Origin: Salisapilia sapeloensis
Taxonomy: Eukaryota > Oomycota > Peronosporomycetes > Peronosporales > Salisapiliaceae
Direction of reading: 5' to 3'
Length of the DNA: 58,785 nt
Assembly: GCA_023334545.1 (NCBI GenBank)
Contig: JAADVB010000105.1
Span: 1 to 58,785 of the forward strand
Shown: positions 1 to 10,798 of the stretch, piece by piece
Layout: each line of letters begins with the position of its first letter
Numbering within the stretch: the stretch's first letter is position 1
The notes under the pieces: generated by a model
Databases searched by the model: none
Told to the model about the DNA's origin: nothing
The model's input: the letters and a program-made list of their open reading frames with translations, nothing else
Program-made: the position numbers and the translations under genes

Positions 1-186
1 ACTAGCTCTGCTTCTCGACCTCGACTACTCGACGCTTTGCAAGAACTATGGGCATCGTACACTAGTCAACAAGGAGTCTATACAGCATGCGCGGAAGTGC
101 CCACTTACCTGAATACGGTTCGCCAATGCCTCCTTTGCCCACCACAATTCAGACACTTATATGTCCCTAGACCTCTCATGACCTAA
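1..186 (+). CDS. 3' end of an unidentified gene (partial)
   Basis: The first reading frame is open from the left edge for 61 codons and ends with TAA at 184-186. The encoded stretch mixes hydrophobic, cysteine and proline residues and reads like a plausible C-terminus, but it is too short to assign to a family. The start lies outside the window. A competing frame from base 2 closes already at 112. The stretch from here to the next gene start (187-458) is pyrimidine-rich and looks like a 3' end plus promoter. Chance openness of this length is possible, so this stays a weak call. Confidence 0.35.
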   Translation, partial: TSSASRPRLLDALQELWASYTSQQGVYTACAEVPTYLNTVRQCLLCPPQFRHLYVPRPLMT

Positions 187-360
187 TACTCCGCCCCAAT
201 CGACTTTTATCTCCTGAAGTCGTCTCCTTTGTCTCTATTTCGAACCTTTTTCTGGAAAATCGAAGCTCTGGAGGTTGAACAGGTCACTACCCCTCATCCT
301 CATGGTCTTTAACCTCTTTTTTACAACACTAATTGGTCGAAAATCAAATAATTCAAGCTT

Positions 361-390
361 ATGGTTGGCGGAAAAGAAACAATAGCTTAG
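361..390 (+). promoter_or_regulatory. Short upstream ORF ahead of the tuberin gene
   Basis: ATG at 361 is followed by eight codons and a TAG at 388-390, in a different frame from the tuberin CDS that starts at 459. If the mRNA begins upstream of 361, this nine-residue uORF could lower or regulate translation of the GAP. Whether it is transcribed is not visible from the sequence. Confidence 0.25.
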
Positions 391-458
391 GAAATTATTC
401 CTTTGGGCTAATCGTTAGAAAGGAACGAGTACTCGGAACGCACTGTACGAAGCCGAGG

Positions 459-3400
459 ATGCGATTCGCGCCGCGCACATTTGCATCAAGCAATCTCGAA
501 GGTATAGCAGGACACCGTTTTGCCAATTTAGATAGTGAAGACGCGCATCGTCGACCACCACGACGTCTCGCAATTCCATCGCATGTACATGGACAGCTCG
601 TCCGTCAAGGTTCTGCTAGTGGCACTTTGGATGATCTTGTGAGCACGCTCGAAAGATTATGTCGAAGCGAATGGTTTCGTGCAGAAGATCGAGCTTTTGT
701 AAAAGATGTCGAACGCATACTTGTCCTACTCCGAGATAAATCTACTGGAGAGAGCAAACCATCTCGAGTTCTCCCGCGGACTTCGACCGTAGAAGATGCT
801 CCAAGTCTGATCGATCAAGCTGAACGGATCAGTGCCCCTGTCACAGCAGCTGAAAAGCAGAGTGTTCAAGCACGCGACCACGAGACATCGAGCGATGCCG
901 AGGTGGATGCTCAAAAGTGTGATCAAGCTGATATTCGGTCGCTCGTGAACTGTGTCGTGGATCTATTTGGCCATCGATACGACAAGGTTCGACATCTAGC
1001 GTTTAGCATCGTCAATGTGTGCCTGGAGGAGCATGGTGCTGCATTAGGAGAAGCTTGCCAGTGTAAAATCTTGCGTCGCCTTGATACCCATCGCCTAGGC
1101 GATTTCTTATTACGACAGAAGACATTTTATCTACTTATATCATATGCAGGACAACTGGATGGTTTGCGCTGTGGCATCCATAGCTTCATGCTACGCTTGT
1201 TGGAAGAATCAGACGAACAGGAAGATTTATTAGAACTCATTCAGACAGTCTTTCGAGACCGTCCAGATGCGTTGGATCTAGAGACAGTTGACACGATCGC
1301 AAGTGTCGTCTGTAACCGTTGTGATTACGCTTGGTCGCAGGGAGATATCGATAGCTGTCGAGCCTATCTGCCGTTCTTTCATACGTTAGTATCTCAGTCC
1401 AGTCTTGCAGGTGTCGTGAGTGGGTCTACTTGTTTGCGAACGCTCAGCTGTCTCGTGAATGCAGACGGACACGGTACGTGGTCTATCGTTCGGACGTTGC
1501 TGGAAGGTCCACACGGTTTCCAAGCTTTACGCTGCCTTGTTAGTTTACTAGAGAATCCAACGACGAACACACAATGGACGCTTCGAGGAGCAGTCTTCTT
1601 CGTCGGCATGTCATGCTGGGGATCACAACGTGTGAAGCAATTGGGAAGCATTCGTTGGATTCCTATTCTCATGTCACTAGAAAAAGTCTTGCAGTGCAAT
1701 TACGGCGTCGTGATCTTCGAAGTGATTTTAGCTATTCAACGACTGATTAAGAAGTTTGGTGACGCTAAAAATGTTGGATCGAACGAGACGGATCGTCGCT
1801 TGCTCGTCGAGTGGGATGTCATTCTACGCGTGTTTGAGGAGTTACGACCGTGGCTATCTCCGACGGAAGATGCTGGGGACGATGATAGTGATTCAGATGA
1901 TGGCGATAGTGACTCACAGTCGAATTCCTCGCAGCATAGTGCTAAGACGCAGATAGCAAGTCCATCAGATAGCTATTCCGTGTCAGTTCGTCAGACGCGG
2001 ATACCTCGAGAACTCCTTGATACGCTTGCAGTCGTCGAGGAACTTGTAGTGACAAATAGATTTAGTGGCGATGTAGATGACTTTTATAACGTCCTGGAGC
2101 TATACATGCCACATCTACCAGAAGCATCGGTACTCCAGCTGCTGCAGCATCGGGCAGAGGCTTCCCATCCAGCGTACAACTCTGACTGGCTTCGTACGTT
2201 GCGCGATACGCTCGACACGTTCTTCTCAGATACATCCATGGCTACTAGCGTACGTGCGATGGCACTGGAGATGCTACAGCTGAACCTCTGGACAAGTCGA
2301 AACGTATGTGAAGACCGTGTCGTAGAAGAAGTCGTGCTGCCTGTATTAAGCCGTGTGTATGACGACATTCAGCCAGAGATTCGTCATCGAGGTATCGCTT
2401 TCCTCACGGAGATAGCGCGTCATTTAGAAAGCGTCAAATTTGATGCCGTCTTGGACATCGTTGCGAATGCCGTGACTTTATCTCATTATGACAATTCCCA
2501 GGAAGAAGCGATCGCTTGCATCGTCTCTCTTTTCTCATCTCACTTTAATCACTTGCCACACTCGCGATCGTTACGCATGTACGAGATTATTACGCGAACG
2601 GTAGAGTCGCATCGGAATTGGCGCGTACGACAGACAGCACTCGAGTGTCTGTTGCATGTATGTGAAGCAAACGCCGAGTTCCAACTCCTGTGGAAAGATA
2701 ATCAATTGCGTACTTCCCGATTTTTATATTGTAGTAAAAAAGCAGTCAGGAACGCTCGGACGGGAGCGTATGTGCCAGTATGCCACGGCTTGAGAGCACT
2801 CTTGACGCTCGTGAACACGGAGACGCATGCCGGGTTGTTTCGAATGGCAGTGACTGGCATTCAACGGATGCTAGAAAACCGTGTGATCCTCACGGATGTA
2901 GATATCAGTGAGATGACACTGAAGCTCATATCTTCAGTCGACTACAGAGCATTCGGTCGGGCAGCTATTCAGGACGAGATCTCAACTAGTCTACGACAGT
3001 TGCTGCATGTAGAGAGCCTTCCTAGTATCCCAGATGAAGATACGAAAGAAGGGAGAGCACGTAGTTATACAGACCCAACGGCATTATTAGAACTAATCGA
3101 TGCGACGCCGGATGAACCACGAGAAGGTGAGGCACCAAAGTTTGACGTGCGTGAAACTGTCGCAAGGAGTTGTAAAGCCAAGTTCATGCACATGGCGATG
3201 AATGTACTTGGTCTCTTAGTTAGCTACACAGAGGCATTGAACAAGAACGCCAGGGAGCATCTTGTGCATTGCCTCCTTGGCGTCATGGGAACTCCCTTAC
3301 TTGTTTCCGACCATGACCTCGCGACAGCAACTGAACGATCGAATGGTATGCAGAAATCACGTTCGGAAGAAGCGATGCATGAGGATGAGGATCCAGCATC

Positions 3401-5714
3401 GAAGACATTGCCTGCACCACTCTCTTCTTCTTTTCAATCGTCCCTACCATCCTATGGCTCGACAACGCAGAACTCGCGTCGGTCGTCCCCTGCACTCTTT
3501 GCTTCCCGTGTATTTTCTCACTTTCAATCGAACTCGTCACAGAAGAGATCTAGAGACGTGAATGCATCTTCTCTATCGACATCAAAAGTATCTACGGCGA
3601 ACAATAAAGACCAGCTACGTCAAGTGCTACGTACGTTGTACGAGGCTGAGGTACAAGTCCTTCGATCGGCATGTAACTCGTTGACTCTACTGTCATTACG
3701 CATTTCTGATGTCGTGATGGCAGCTATGGATGCGTTGATTAGTAGCGTCACAGGATGCTTTCGATTGAAAGATGGAGCGTTCCGAGCAGATGCTTATCGA
3801 GTAGCTTTGGAGTTGGTTGCAAACGTCGTTGCTAGTGTAGGATACCTATCGCTTGATCGTTGCAAGTTGATTCTACATGTTGCCTTGGTCGGTATTCAGA
3901 AGGAACAGTCGAAAGACCTGACGAGCCTTGGTTTTCGAGTAATTGGTCAGATCATTACGAAAGCTCCGTTTGTCGATCGTCCGGTCCTGGCATCCGAAGC
4001 TCTGCCGACGTTGCGTGAACACTCGAATTCATTGATCACACAGGCAGCGATTGATTTTCTCATGTGCTTTGCATACTCTCAGTCGAATATGTACCCGACT
4101 GCATTGCGTCTGCAGCATTCGAGAGAGAAAGAGACGATTCGATCGTCAGCATCGTATGTCCATAATAGTGCAGTGATGACGATCGACATGCTGGACCGTA
4201 GACGTGCGCGTGTGACGGTGCGGCGTCCTTCCTGCACTAGTTCATGGGAGATGGAAGTGTCGTCGAATTACTGTTTAGACCCAGCTGCTCAAGTGGGCTA
4301 TGCAGGTCGTACGCAGCCAAGCTCATCTGCGAAACGTTGGGTGGATGAGTTCGTCCGGACAAAGGTATCCGAGTTCCAGGTCGATGCGTCTGTCACGAGC
4401 AAGTGCACAGACAGCACGACGGATATGCTGGATACTCCAACACCTCGTGCTCGTACGAGAGCGTCCTCTACTAGCTCTGATCGATCGAAAGACGGGACTG
4501 TCTTGAATAAAGTGGTGGAAGGCAGTCCAGTCATCCGCTCGGATAGCTCTATCGTTGCATCCAGCAGTCGTGGGTCTGGAAGTGGACGGCAGTCGTCCAA
4601 GCCTAAGGCATGGAAGTCTCCTCCCCCTGCAGCTTTACCGCCTCTCCCTGCTTACGATGGACACGGAGGTTCTCCTTGCTACTTCTTCCAACCAAGTCCA
4701 GATGAGGAAGACAAGAAGGACGGAGCACGAGTGATTAAAGCACATAGTTCAAGGCGGATGGATAATACGTCGCCATTAGATCTGTCCATGTCGAAAGATT
4801 TAGAACGACATGTGAGTGCATTAAGCTTAGATGCGACTGCATTGGAAACATTGTTTCCAACTAAAGAAGACGCTTCTGTGTCCAAGGAAGGCACAGCAGT
4901 GGAAGTAGAAAAAGAGTGGTTTGATCCGAGCTACGTCATGATGCAGCTCTTGGATTATTCATCTGATAGTCGCCCACAATTGCTGAGTAGTGGAGAACCA
5001 CTAGAATTAGCGCTCAAGGTCCTCGATCGTACACCAGCGTACGAGACGCATAAGATTGGTGTGCTGTACATGCGCGATGGCAATTATAAGAGCGAACGAG
5101 CGTTGTTGAGTACGTTTGGTGGGTCGATGAAGTACCTATCATTCTTACGAGGCCTTGGGACATTCACGAGGCTTCGAGACACGCAGGACTATACGGGCGG
5201 ACTGGATACGGTCGAAGACAGCGATGGTCAGTTCGGCTTGTTGTATAAGAACGAGTGTCTCCAGATGATGTTTCACGTCGCGACGCTCATGGTTCCGAAA
5301 GAAGGCGAAGACGGGAGTATGATGTCGTCATTTTTGAAAAAGAAGCGGCACATTGGCAACGATATGGTCCACGTTGTCTTTAAAGAGTGCGACGAAGAGT
5401 ACGCGTTGGAGACGTTATCTGGACACTTTAATGATGTCCACATCATCGTCCAGCCGCTGAACGACGACGATTATCGCGTTCAAGTGCATGCAAAAGATGG
5501 GATCACTCCCTTCGGACCACTGCATGGAACGCAGATCGTTGCGTCTGCTTGTGTCGCTGAAAGCGTCCGACTGACTTGCCTAAATGCGAACTTGGCGTGT
5601 CAAGCGTATCATCAAGACTTGATGGGTTTCTCACCGAATTACGAAGACCGTCTGAAGCAGATTAAGCAGCTTAGTATGCGTCTCGCCACGACGGAAGCAT
5701 GGGATTGTAGCTAG
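459..5714 (+). CDS. TSC2: Tuberin-like GTPase-activating protein (TSC2 homologue)
   Basis: This single open exon of 1751 codons (human tuberin is about 1807 residues) encodes a long helical, HEAT-like N-terminal part and a C-terminal Rap/Rheb-GAP domain at roughly residues 1500-1730. The GAP domain carries the HIGND motif; its Asn near residue 1634 is the 'asparagine thumb' that supplies the catalytic residue in this family. The last ~70 residues also follow tuberin, with the conserved ANxACQ/YHxD region and a final RLKQIKQL-type helix. By family, tuberin turns off Rheb and so restrains TOR. An acidic Asp/Ser stretch sits near residues 472-490 and Ser-rich linkers precede the GAP. The frame is open further up to 333, but the first ATG is at 459; a spliced 5' exon is possible. 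A RalGAP identity is less likely because the tail is tuberin-like. Confidence 0.85.
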   Translation: MRFAPRTFASSNLEGIAGHRFANLDSEDAHRRPPRRLAIPSHVHGQLVRQGSASGTLDDLVSTLERLCRSEWFRAEDRAFVKDVERILVLLRDKSTGESKPSRVLPRTSTVEDAPSLIDQAERISAPVTAAEKQSVQARDHETSSDAEVDAQKCDQADIRSLVNCVVDLFGHRYDKVRHLAFSIVNVCLEEHGAALGEACQCKILRRLDTHRLGDFLLRQKTFYLLISYAGQLDGLRCGIHSFMLRLLEESDEQEDLLELIQTVFRDRPDALDLETVDTIASVVCNRCDYAWSQGDIDSCRAYLPFFHTLVSQSSLAGVVSGSTCLRTLSCLVNADGHGTWSIVRTLLEGPHGFQALRCLVSLLENPTTNTQWTLRGAVFFVGMSCWGSQRVKQLGSIRWIPILMSLEKVLQCNYGVVIFEVILAIQRLIKKFGDAKNVGSNETDRRLLVEWDVILRVFEELRPWLSPTEDAGDDDSDSDDGDSDSQSNSSQHSAKTQIASPSDSYSVSVRQTRIPRELLDTLAVVEELVVTNRFSGDVDDFYNVLELYMPHLPEASVLQLLQHRAEASHPAYNSDWLRTLRDTLDTFFSDTSMATSVRAMALEMLQLNLWTSRNVCEDRVVEEVVLPVLSRVYDDIQPEIRHRGIAFLTEIARHLESVKFDAVLDIVANAVTLSHYDNSQEEAIACIVSLFSSHFNHLPHSRSLRMYEIITRTVESHRNWRVRQTALECLLHVCEANAEFQLLWKDNQLRTSRFLYCSKKAVRNARTGAYVPVCHGLRALLTLVNTETHAGLFRMAVTGIQRMLENRVILTDVDISEMTLKLISSVDYRAFGRAAIQDEISTSLRQLLHVESLPSIPDEDTKEGRARSYTDPTALLELIDATPDEPREGEAPKFDVRETVARSCKAKFMHMAMNVLGLLVSYTEALNKNAREHLVHCLLGVMGTPLLVSDHDLATATERSNGMQKSRSEEAMHEDEDPASKTLPAPLSSSFQSSLPSYGSTTQNSRRSSPALFASRVFSHFQSNSSQKRSRDVNASSLSTSKVSTANNKDQLRQVLRTLYEAEVQVLRSACNSLTLLSLRISDVVMAAMDALISSVTGCFRLKDGAFRADAYRVALELVANVVASVGYLSLDRCKLILHVALVGIQKEQSKDLTSLGFRVIGQIITKAPFVDRPVLASEALPTLREHSNSLITQAAIDFLMCFAYSQSNMYPTALRLQHSREKETIRSSASYVHNSAVMTIDMLDRRRARVTVRRPSCTSSWEMEVSSNYCLDPAAQVGYAGRTQPSSSAKRWVDEFVRTKVSEFQVDASVTSKCTDSTTDMLDTPTPRARTRASSTSSDRSKDGTVLNKVVEGSPVIRSDSSIVASSSRGSGSGRQSSKPKAWKSPPPAALPPLPAYDGHGGSPCYFFQPSPDEEDKKDGARVIKAHSSRRMDNTSPLDLSMSKDLERHVSALSLDATALETLFPTKEDASVSKEGTAVEVEKEWFDPSYVMMQLLDYSSDSRPQLLSSGEPLELALKVLDRTPAYETHKIGVLYMRDGNYKSERALLSTFGGSMKYLSFLRGLGTFTRLRDTQDYTGGLDTVEDSDGQFGLLYKNECLQMMFHVATLMVPKEGEDGSMMSSFLKKKRHIGNDMVHVVFKECDEEYALETLSGHFNDVHIIVQPLNDDDYRVQVHAKDGITPFGPLHGTQIVASACVAESVRLTCLNANLACQAYHQDLMGFSPNYEDRLKQIKQLSMRLATTEAWDCS

Positions 5715-5891
5715 CTAGTTGTTCGTTTCGATGAGGTAGAAGTACTCGTCGCCTGATGCGTATTTAAGTGAACGAAAGAACACGAAAGAGAGTGTACTTG
5801 CGTAAAGTATACCTAGTACTTTGAAGTGGTTGACAGTACAAACGGACGAGAGTAGGCATTGTGTGATCTCTAGTCGGAAGTGCGTACGGAG

Positions 5892-8800
5892 ATGGAGTTT
5901 CTAGCGGAAGAAAATGACTGTGGACAGACATTGCTGCGACTTGTGAGTCGAGGCAGTGCTATCGTCGCGGAGCTGCAGCGATTGTCGAATAATATTCCAG
6001 GGTGAGACGAGAATGTTCTCTCGTGTCTAGAGGATGCTGTATGACGTTTATATGTGAGGCAGGATCTTCTTAAGCAAGTCTCAAGTGGAGGATCCGGAAC
6101 AGCTTAAGTATTTGAATATCCTGTTCGACTTTGCGTACTTAAAAAGCCCCGAGGACTTTGAGAATATGGTTGACAACAACACTGTACGTTGGATTTCATT
6201 CGAATCGGAGCATTCTTATCTTATAGGAATGTAATAGGAACTCTTGGATATCGACGATGAGTTCATGCGTAACCATGAGGATATTGTCGAACGCTTCTAC
6301 CAGCTCTTTGACGGCATTTACAAAGTACAGATTCTACATCATCTCTTTCTCAGGCCTTTTGATACCTACTAACGTCGTATCTAGTACATTAGCGACTACC
6401 TCAAGTTTCTAGATGATCTTGAGAAAGGATTTTTTATCCAACATACGCTCGCGAATATCCTTCTCGACACGGACGGAGCTCAATTGATGTGTGAAGCCTT
6501 GTACCTGTACGGGGTCATGCTGTTACTTCTAGACCGGAAGATTCCCGGCCCAACACGTGAGAAAATGGTCATCGCTCATTATCGAAGTAAAGGCGAAGCT
6601 GCTTTAGAAAACATTGACGAAGTATGCAAACTATGCCGCGTCACAGGCTACCTACCAGGTCGTCCAAAGCCAGCACAATACCCCGAAAGATACTTTAAGC
6701 GTTTTGCTCCACCAGAAGAAGTGGTTAGCATGGTCATTGGTAAACTCCAGTCGGACGATGTGTACTTGCAAGAGCCATCGTTCCCACATCGCGATCACCG
6801 GAGCACTCGTCTAGCAGGTCAAGCCAGCATGCTCTTCGTCATCCTGTACTTTGCTCCAGACATTTTGATCCATGAAAAAGCAGCCATGCGTGAAATTGTC
6901 GATCGGCACTTTAATGACAATTTCATCCTGGCAATCTACATGGGTGCTGTCGCTGATTTATCGATTGAATGGGCTGCATACCCTGCTGCTAGGATCGCAT
7001 TAGCGAATACGTTAGAGGCAAGCAATATTGCGCATGTGACGAAAAAGAAAGCTCGGCAGACGAAAAAGTCGATTGACGAGATCAATTACTACTTGACGGA
7101 AGGTGTCATTACGGATCAGTACGTTCTAGAGCATCTAGAGCCGCTTTTAAATGCCATTCGAACAGCCAATGTCACAGTGCGTTGGGCGATGATGCACAGT
7201 CGGATTCAAAAAGTGATTCCGATGATGAACGACTCGACGGAGCAACGAGCTATCTTTGAAAAAGGGATGGACCTCGAAGCAGTCGTGACGTTGCTACTGA
7301 ACGTCTCGCAGCTCGAGTGGCGACTAAAGCAAATGTTCCAGTCGCTATTGGACACCAAGGAAGAGCGATGGCAGCGTTGTATGAAAGAAACATCGGATCG
7401 AATGGTCGAATTAAGCGAGTACTTTACAGGCGAGAAACCTCTGACACGTGTCGAAAGGAATGAAGATTTGATGAAATGGTTTAAAGACTTGTCGGAGAAA
7501 GTCGAGAGCTTGGATTATGTCGATCACATCAAGGCTGGACGACGTATCAAGCGACTAATTGAAGCTCTTGGACACGTCGAACAGTTTGATCAGATCGATA
7601 CGAATTTGCAGGTGAAAGCGTACTTAGCAGACTCGAGAGACTTGCTAACGGAGATGGTGCGCACGGCACGTGTTCGAGATGAAGTCATGGGTATCATTGA
7701 AAACGTCTCAGACTTATCCTACGCATGGGAGATCATCAATGACTTTATGAAGCTCTTGCATGAACGTGTGAAAGTCGATCCGTCCTCTGTCCTTCTCTTA
7801 CGTGCTGTCTTTTTAAAACTAGCTTCGATTCTCGACGTACCACTTACTCGTATCCATCAATGTGGTTCCGAAGACGTCATCTCCGTTGCTGAATTCTACT
7901 CTGGTGAACTCGTCGATTACGTACGCCGAGTCATGGAAGTCATTCCGCAGAGTGTCTTCCGGATCTTGGCAGGTATCGTCAAGCTGCAGACGAATCAGAT
8001 GAAGGAACTACCGGTGAAGTTTGAAAACACAGAACTCAAGCAGCATGCTCAGCTTAACGATCGCTATCGACTCGCTCGTGCAACGAACGAAGTGTCCAAG
8101 TACACGGAAGGTATCTTGGCGATGAAGAGGACACTGCTAGGTGTGATCGAAGTGGACCCGCGACAGGTCTTGGAAGATGGGCTTCGTAAAGAACTTGTCT
8201 ATCGTGTATCTCGTGCTTTCCATAACATTTTACAATTCGAAACGAATGATCCGGAGGAATGTCGCGAGGTATTCCAGAAACTAGCAGCTAGTCTCGATGC
8301 CTACCGTCTTTCGTTTGAGTACATTCAAGACTACATTGGTATCTACGGCCTGCGCATGTGGCATGAAGAACTGTCTCGTATCATCAACTATAACGTCGAG
8401 CAAGAGTGCAATCGGTACCTAAAGAAGAAAGTCTATGATCGAGCATCACAGTATCAAAACCGTGCGATCCCGATCCCACGTTTCCAAACGCCAGAAGGAG
8501 ACACGAACGCCAACTTCATGGGTCGACTCATGCACGCCTTGTTCGGTATGACTGATCCGCATAAGACGGTGTATTCGCCACAGTGCATTGGATGGTTCGC
8601 AGAGGACGGGCAGGAAGTGTGCGGTGTATCTGCCTTCTCGGTCTTACATAAGAGCGTCGGGTTATTGGGGCTTGCTGGTCTAGACCGGATGCTATCGTTC
8701 CGGATTGTCCACACTTTGAACAACTTGGTTAAGTTCTGGTCCACGACCGTGACGCCCAACTATGGTGAGCTACTAAACGATGTGAAGAGGAGGCTCGTGC

Positions 8801-9552
8801 CGGAATGGAAGCTACCAGAGCACTCGACCAAACTATACGACGTGGCGATGAAGAAAGTGGAAAAGCTCCTAAGCAAACTACTGAAAGCTGTGCTGATCAT
8901 TGGACAAGCAGCACTCATTCGTCGTCAGATCTCGAGCGAACTGTCGTTCTCGTCTCGTCTGGATGCAGATTTACTCGCTGGGACGTTGGATACGCTTAAT
9001 GATTCTTTGTTGAATGACATTCGAGCACACTATCGAGATCCGAAGAAGAAACCGTATCCTGGATCGGACAACAATCCGATCTTGATCGAACTGAACAAGT
9101 ATTTGGAAAACACTGGTGCGAATGATCCTTTCCAGAAGATTTACTTGACGTTGGACGCACCACTGGAAGGCTTAGCAGCGCTCTTCATGCTCTTCGTTGT
9201 TGCGTACATGCCCAAGCTGCAGTACGATAAGAATTTTGGCGCGTTGGCTCGCGTGGGGAAGAATCCGATTGATGGACAACCGCTGCTATTGGGTGTGCTC
9301 ACGGTGTTTAAGCAGTTCCATCCGTCGTATACAGAACGGTTCTTATCTTTCTTGGGGCAGTACGTGCGTACGAAGATTGATGATGTCATGGCGGCAGATA
9401 AGAAGGGTGGGAGTGCGACGGAGATACCGGTGGATGTCGTGAACACATTGATCTTCATGCTCGAATTTGCTCGTTGTGCCAAGATCCAACGGAGTTACCT
9501 GGATAGTCTTGTACCGGCCTATGTCTTTGATGCCATTCAAGTCTCGAACTAA
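5892..9552 (+). CDS. WASHC5: Strumpellin, WASH complex subunit 5
   Basis: Four exons (5892-6001, 6063-6183, 6238-6324, 6385-9552) give 1161 residues, almost the exact length of human strumpellin (1159). Introns are 61, 54 and 60 nt with GT-AG ends, and a CTAAC branch-like site is visible in the third. The N-terminus matches the family: MEFLAEEN, then the [12 protein letters not shown] and [12 protein letters not shown] blocks line up with the human protein across the exon joins, which fixes the splice sites. Strumpellin is a helical scaffold of the WASH complex that activates Arp2/3 on endosomes. The gene starts 177 bp after the tuberin stop on the same strand, so its promoter must be short. 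Confidence 0.93.
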
Positions 9553-9679
9553 GGAAGATATGGATGGATCGAGACGAGACGAATATAGGAAATTTGGTTT
9601 GTGATTGGAAAGTGCTACTTTGTTTGTGCCTTGAATTGATAGGAGGACATTCTTGTCGAGTACGATGTATGAAATCGTT

Positions 9680-10558
9680 CTACTCATGAATATAGTAGCT
9701 CTGACAGGGACCTACATTTAGACCAGATACCGAACTACTCTCATTGAAGCTCTTCAGATCCGATAAGATCATGTACCGTCGCGTGAGAATAAGATGCGAA
9801 AGAGTTTTTGCTTTCATTCTTGCAACCCCAACTCTCAAGTCTATTTTTGGCATTGACAGCGACATGCAGCTACTACATAAATACATCACCAGAAAGCTTG
9901 CAATCAATTCCTTTATGCACTAAACAGAATTTTTTATATCGTATTGGACCTAGGATCTTGACCCAGTACCACCATCTCCGAATATGAATTAAATTTTCTT
10001 CCTCGTACATCCCATTCGCAGCTACACTTGATGTACTGGATCATATAAAATGAGAGATTCGTCATTAGATAAAATTTGACGCTTGGGTACTTTACCAGAG
10101 AGAAAGCTGATTTAAACAAGGTTGATGGATTTTACCCGAATACCTCTTCGATTGTCAAGTGATGAGCAGTCACGACGACTCTGGAAACGCAGCATCAGTA
10201 TGCGACAGTCAGTACCCCAAACATTGAATCCAGCGAGACCTCCGAATCTTTACGGCGTAAAAGCATCGTGCATTGAACGGCTATCTGGAAACGCGACATG
10301 ATATGAGATCATTTGACTCGTTTCGATGACGACGTGGTGCGCCAAGGATGCAAAGCTCGTAGCTCGTATCGCAAGAATGACGTCAGACAAGTGAAGTTGG
10401 AAGTTGCTAATCAGTACTTGCAAGACACCAAATGCGAACAGTGGACAGGATATAACTGACCATGACAAACAAGAGCTATTTATGGAAACCCCGACATCTC
10501 CAGGTAGATGTATCTCTAGCAGTAGTAGATGAGAAAGCTCTATATGAGACGGTACCAT
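9680..10558 (-). CDS. Hypothetical protein, tentative four-exon gene
   Basis: On the minus strand I can join exons 10254-10558, 10136-10180, 9950-10081 and 9680-9896 with phase-consistent GT-AG introns of 73, 54 and 53 nt into a 232-residue protein that ends at a TAG. The last two exons are longer open stretches with coherent composition, and the intron sizes fit the rest of the window. The product is not recognised: it has a hydrophobic N-terminal part, a middle section with a CSCEWDVRGRKF motif, and a basic stretch near the C-terminus. The first exon may itself hide an intron or begin further upstream. A 58-codon ORF on the opposite strand (10125-10301) is probably its shadow. No transcript or homologue supports the model. 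Confidence 0.4.
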
Positions 10559-10798
10559 TTTATATCGTCCATATTTCAGGACGCATCTGATAAAAAAGAT
10601 GCGTTCTATCTTAAACAAACTATACCTCTCTACAGGATAAGGTGCGTATCACATTTTGTCATATCATTCTTCTTTGTAGCTTGAGCCAGTATACTTTAAT
10701 AAAGTGAATTTATTGTCCCAATATACGCCCTGCATCCATAAAATATCTCGCTATCAACCAATCCAACGAAGGAGGCGGACAAGAAGCTAAAGCGTACG

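Noticed and set aside
333-458. Upstream extension of the tuberin frame from a TTG at 333
   Set aside because: A non-ATG start is unlikely in a nuclear eukaryotic gene and the first in-frame ATG is at 459.
10125-10301. 58-codon plus-strand ORF in the strumpellin-PTPA gap
   Set aside because: It is antisense to the better supported spliced minus-strand model and cannot be extended through plausible introns.
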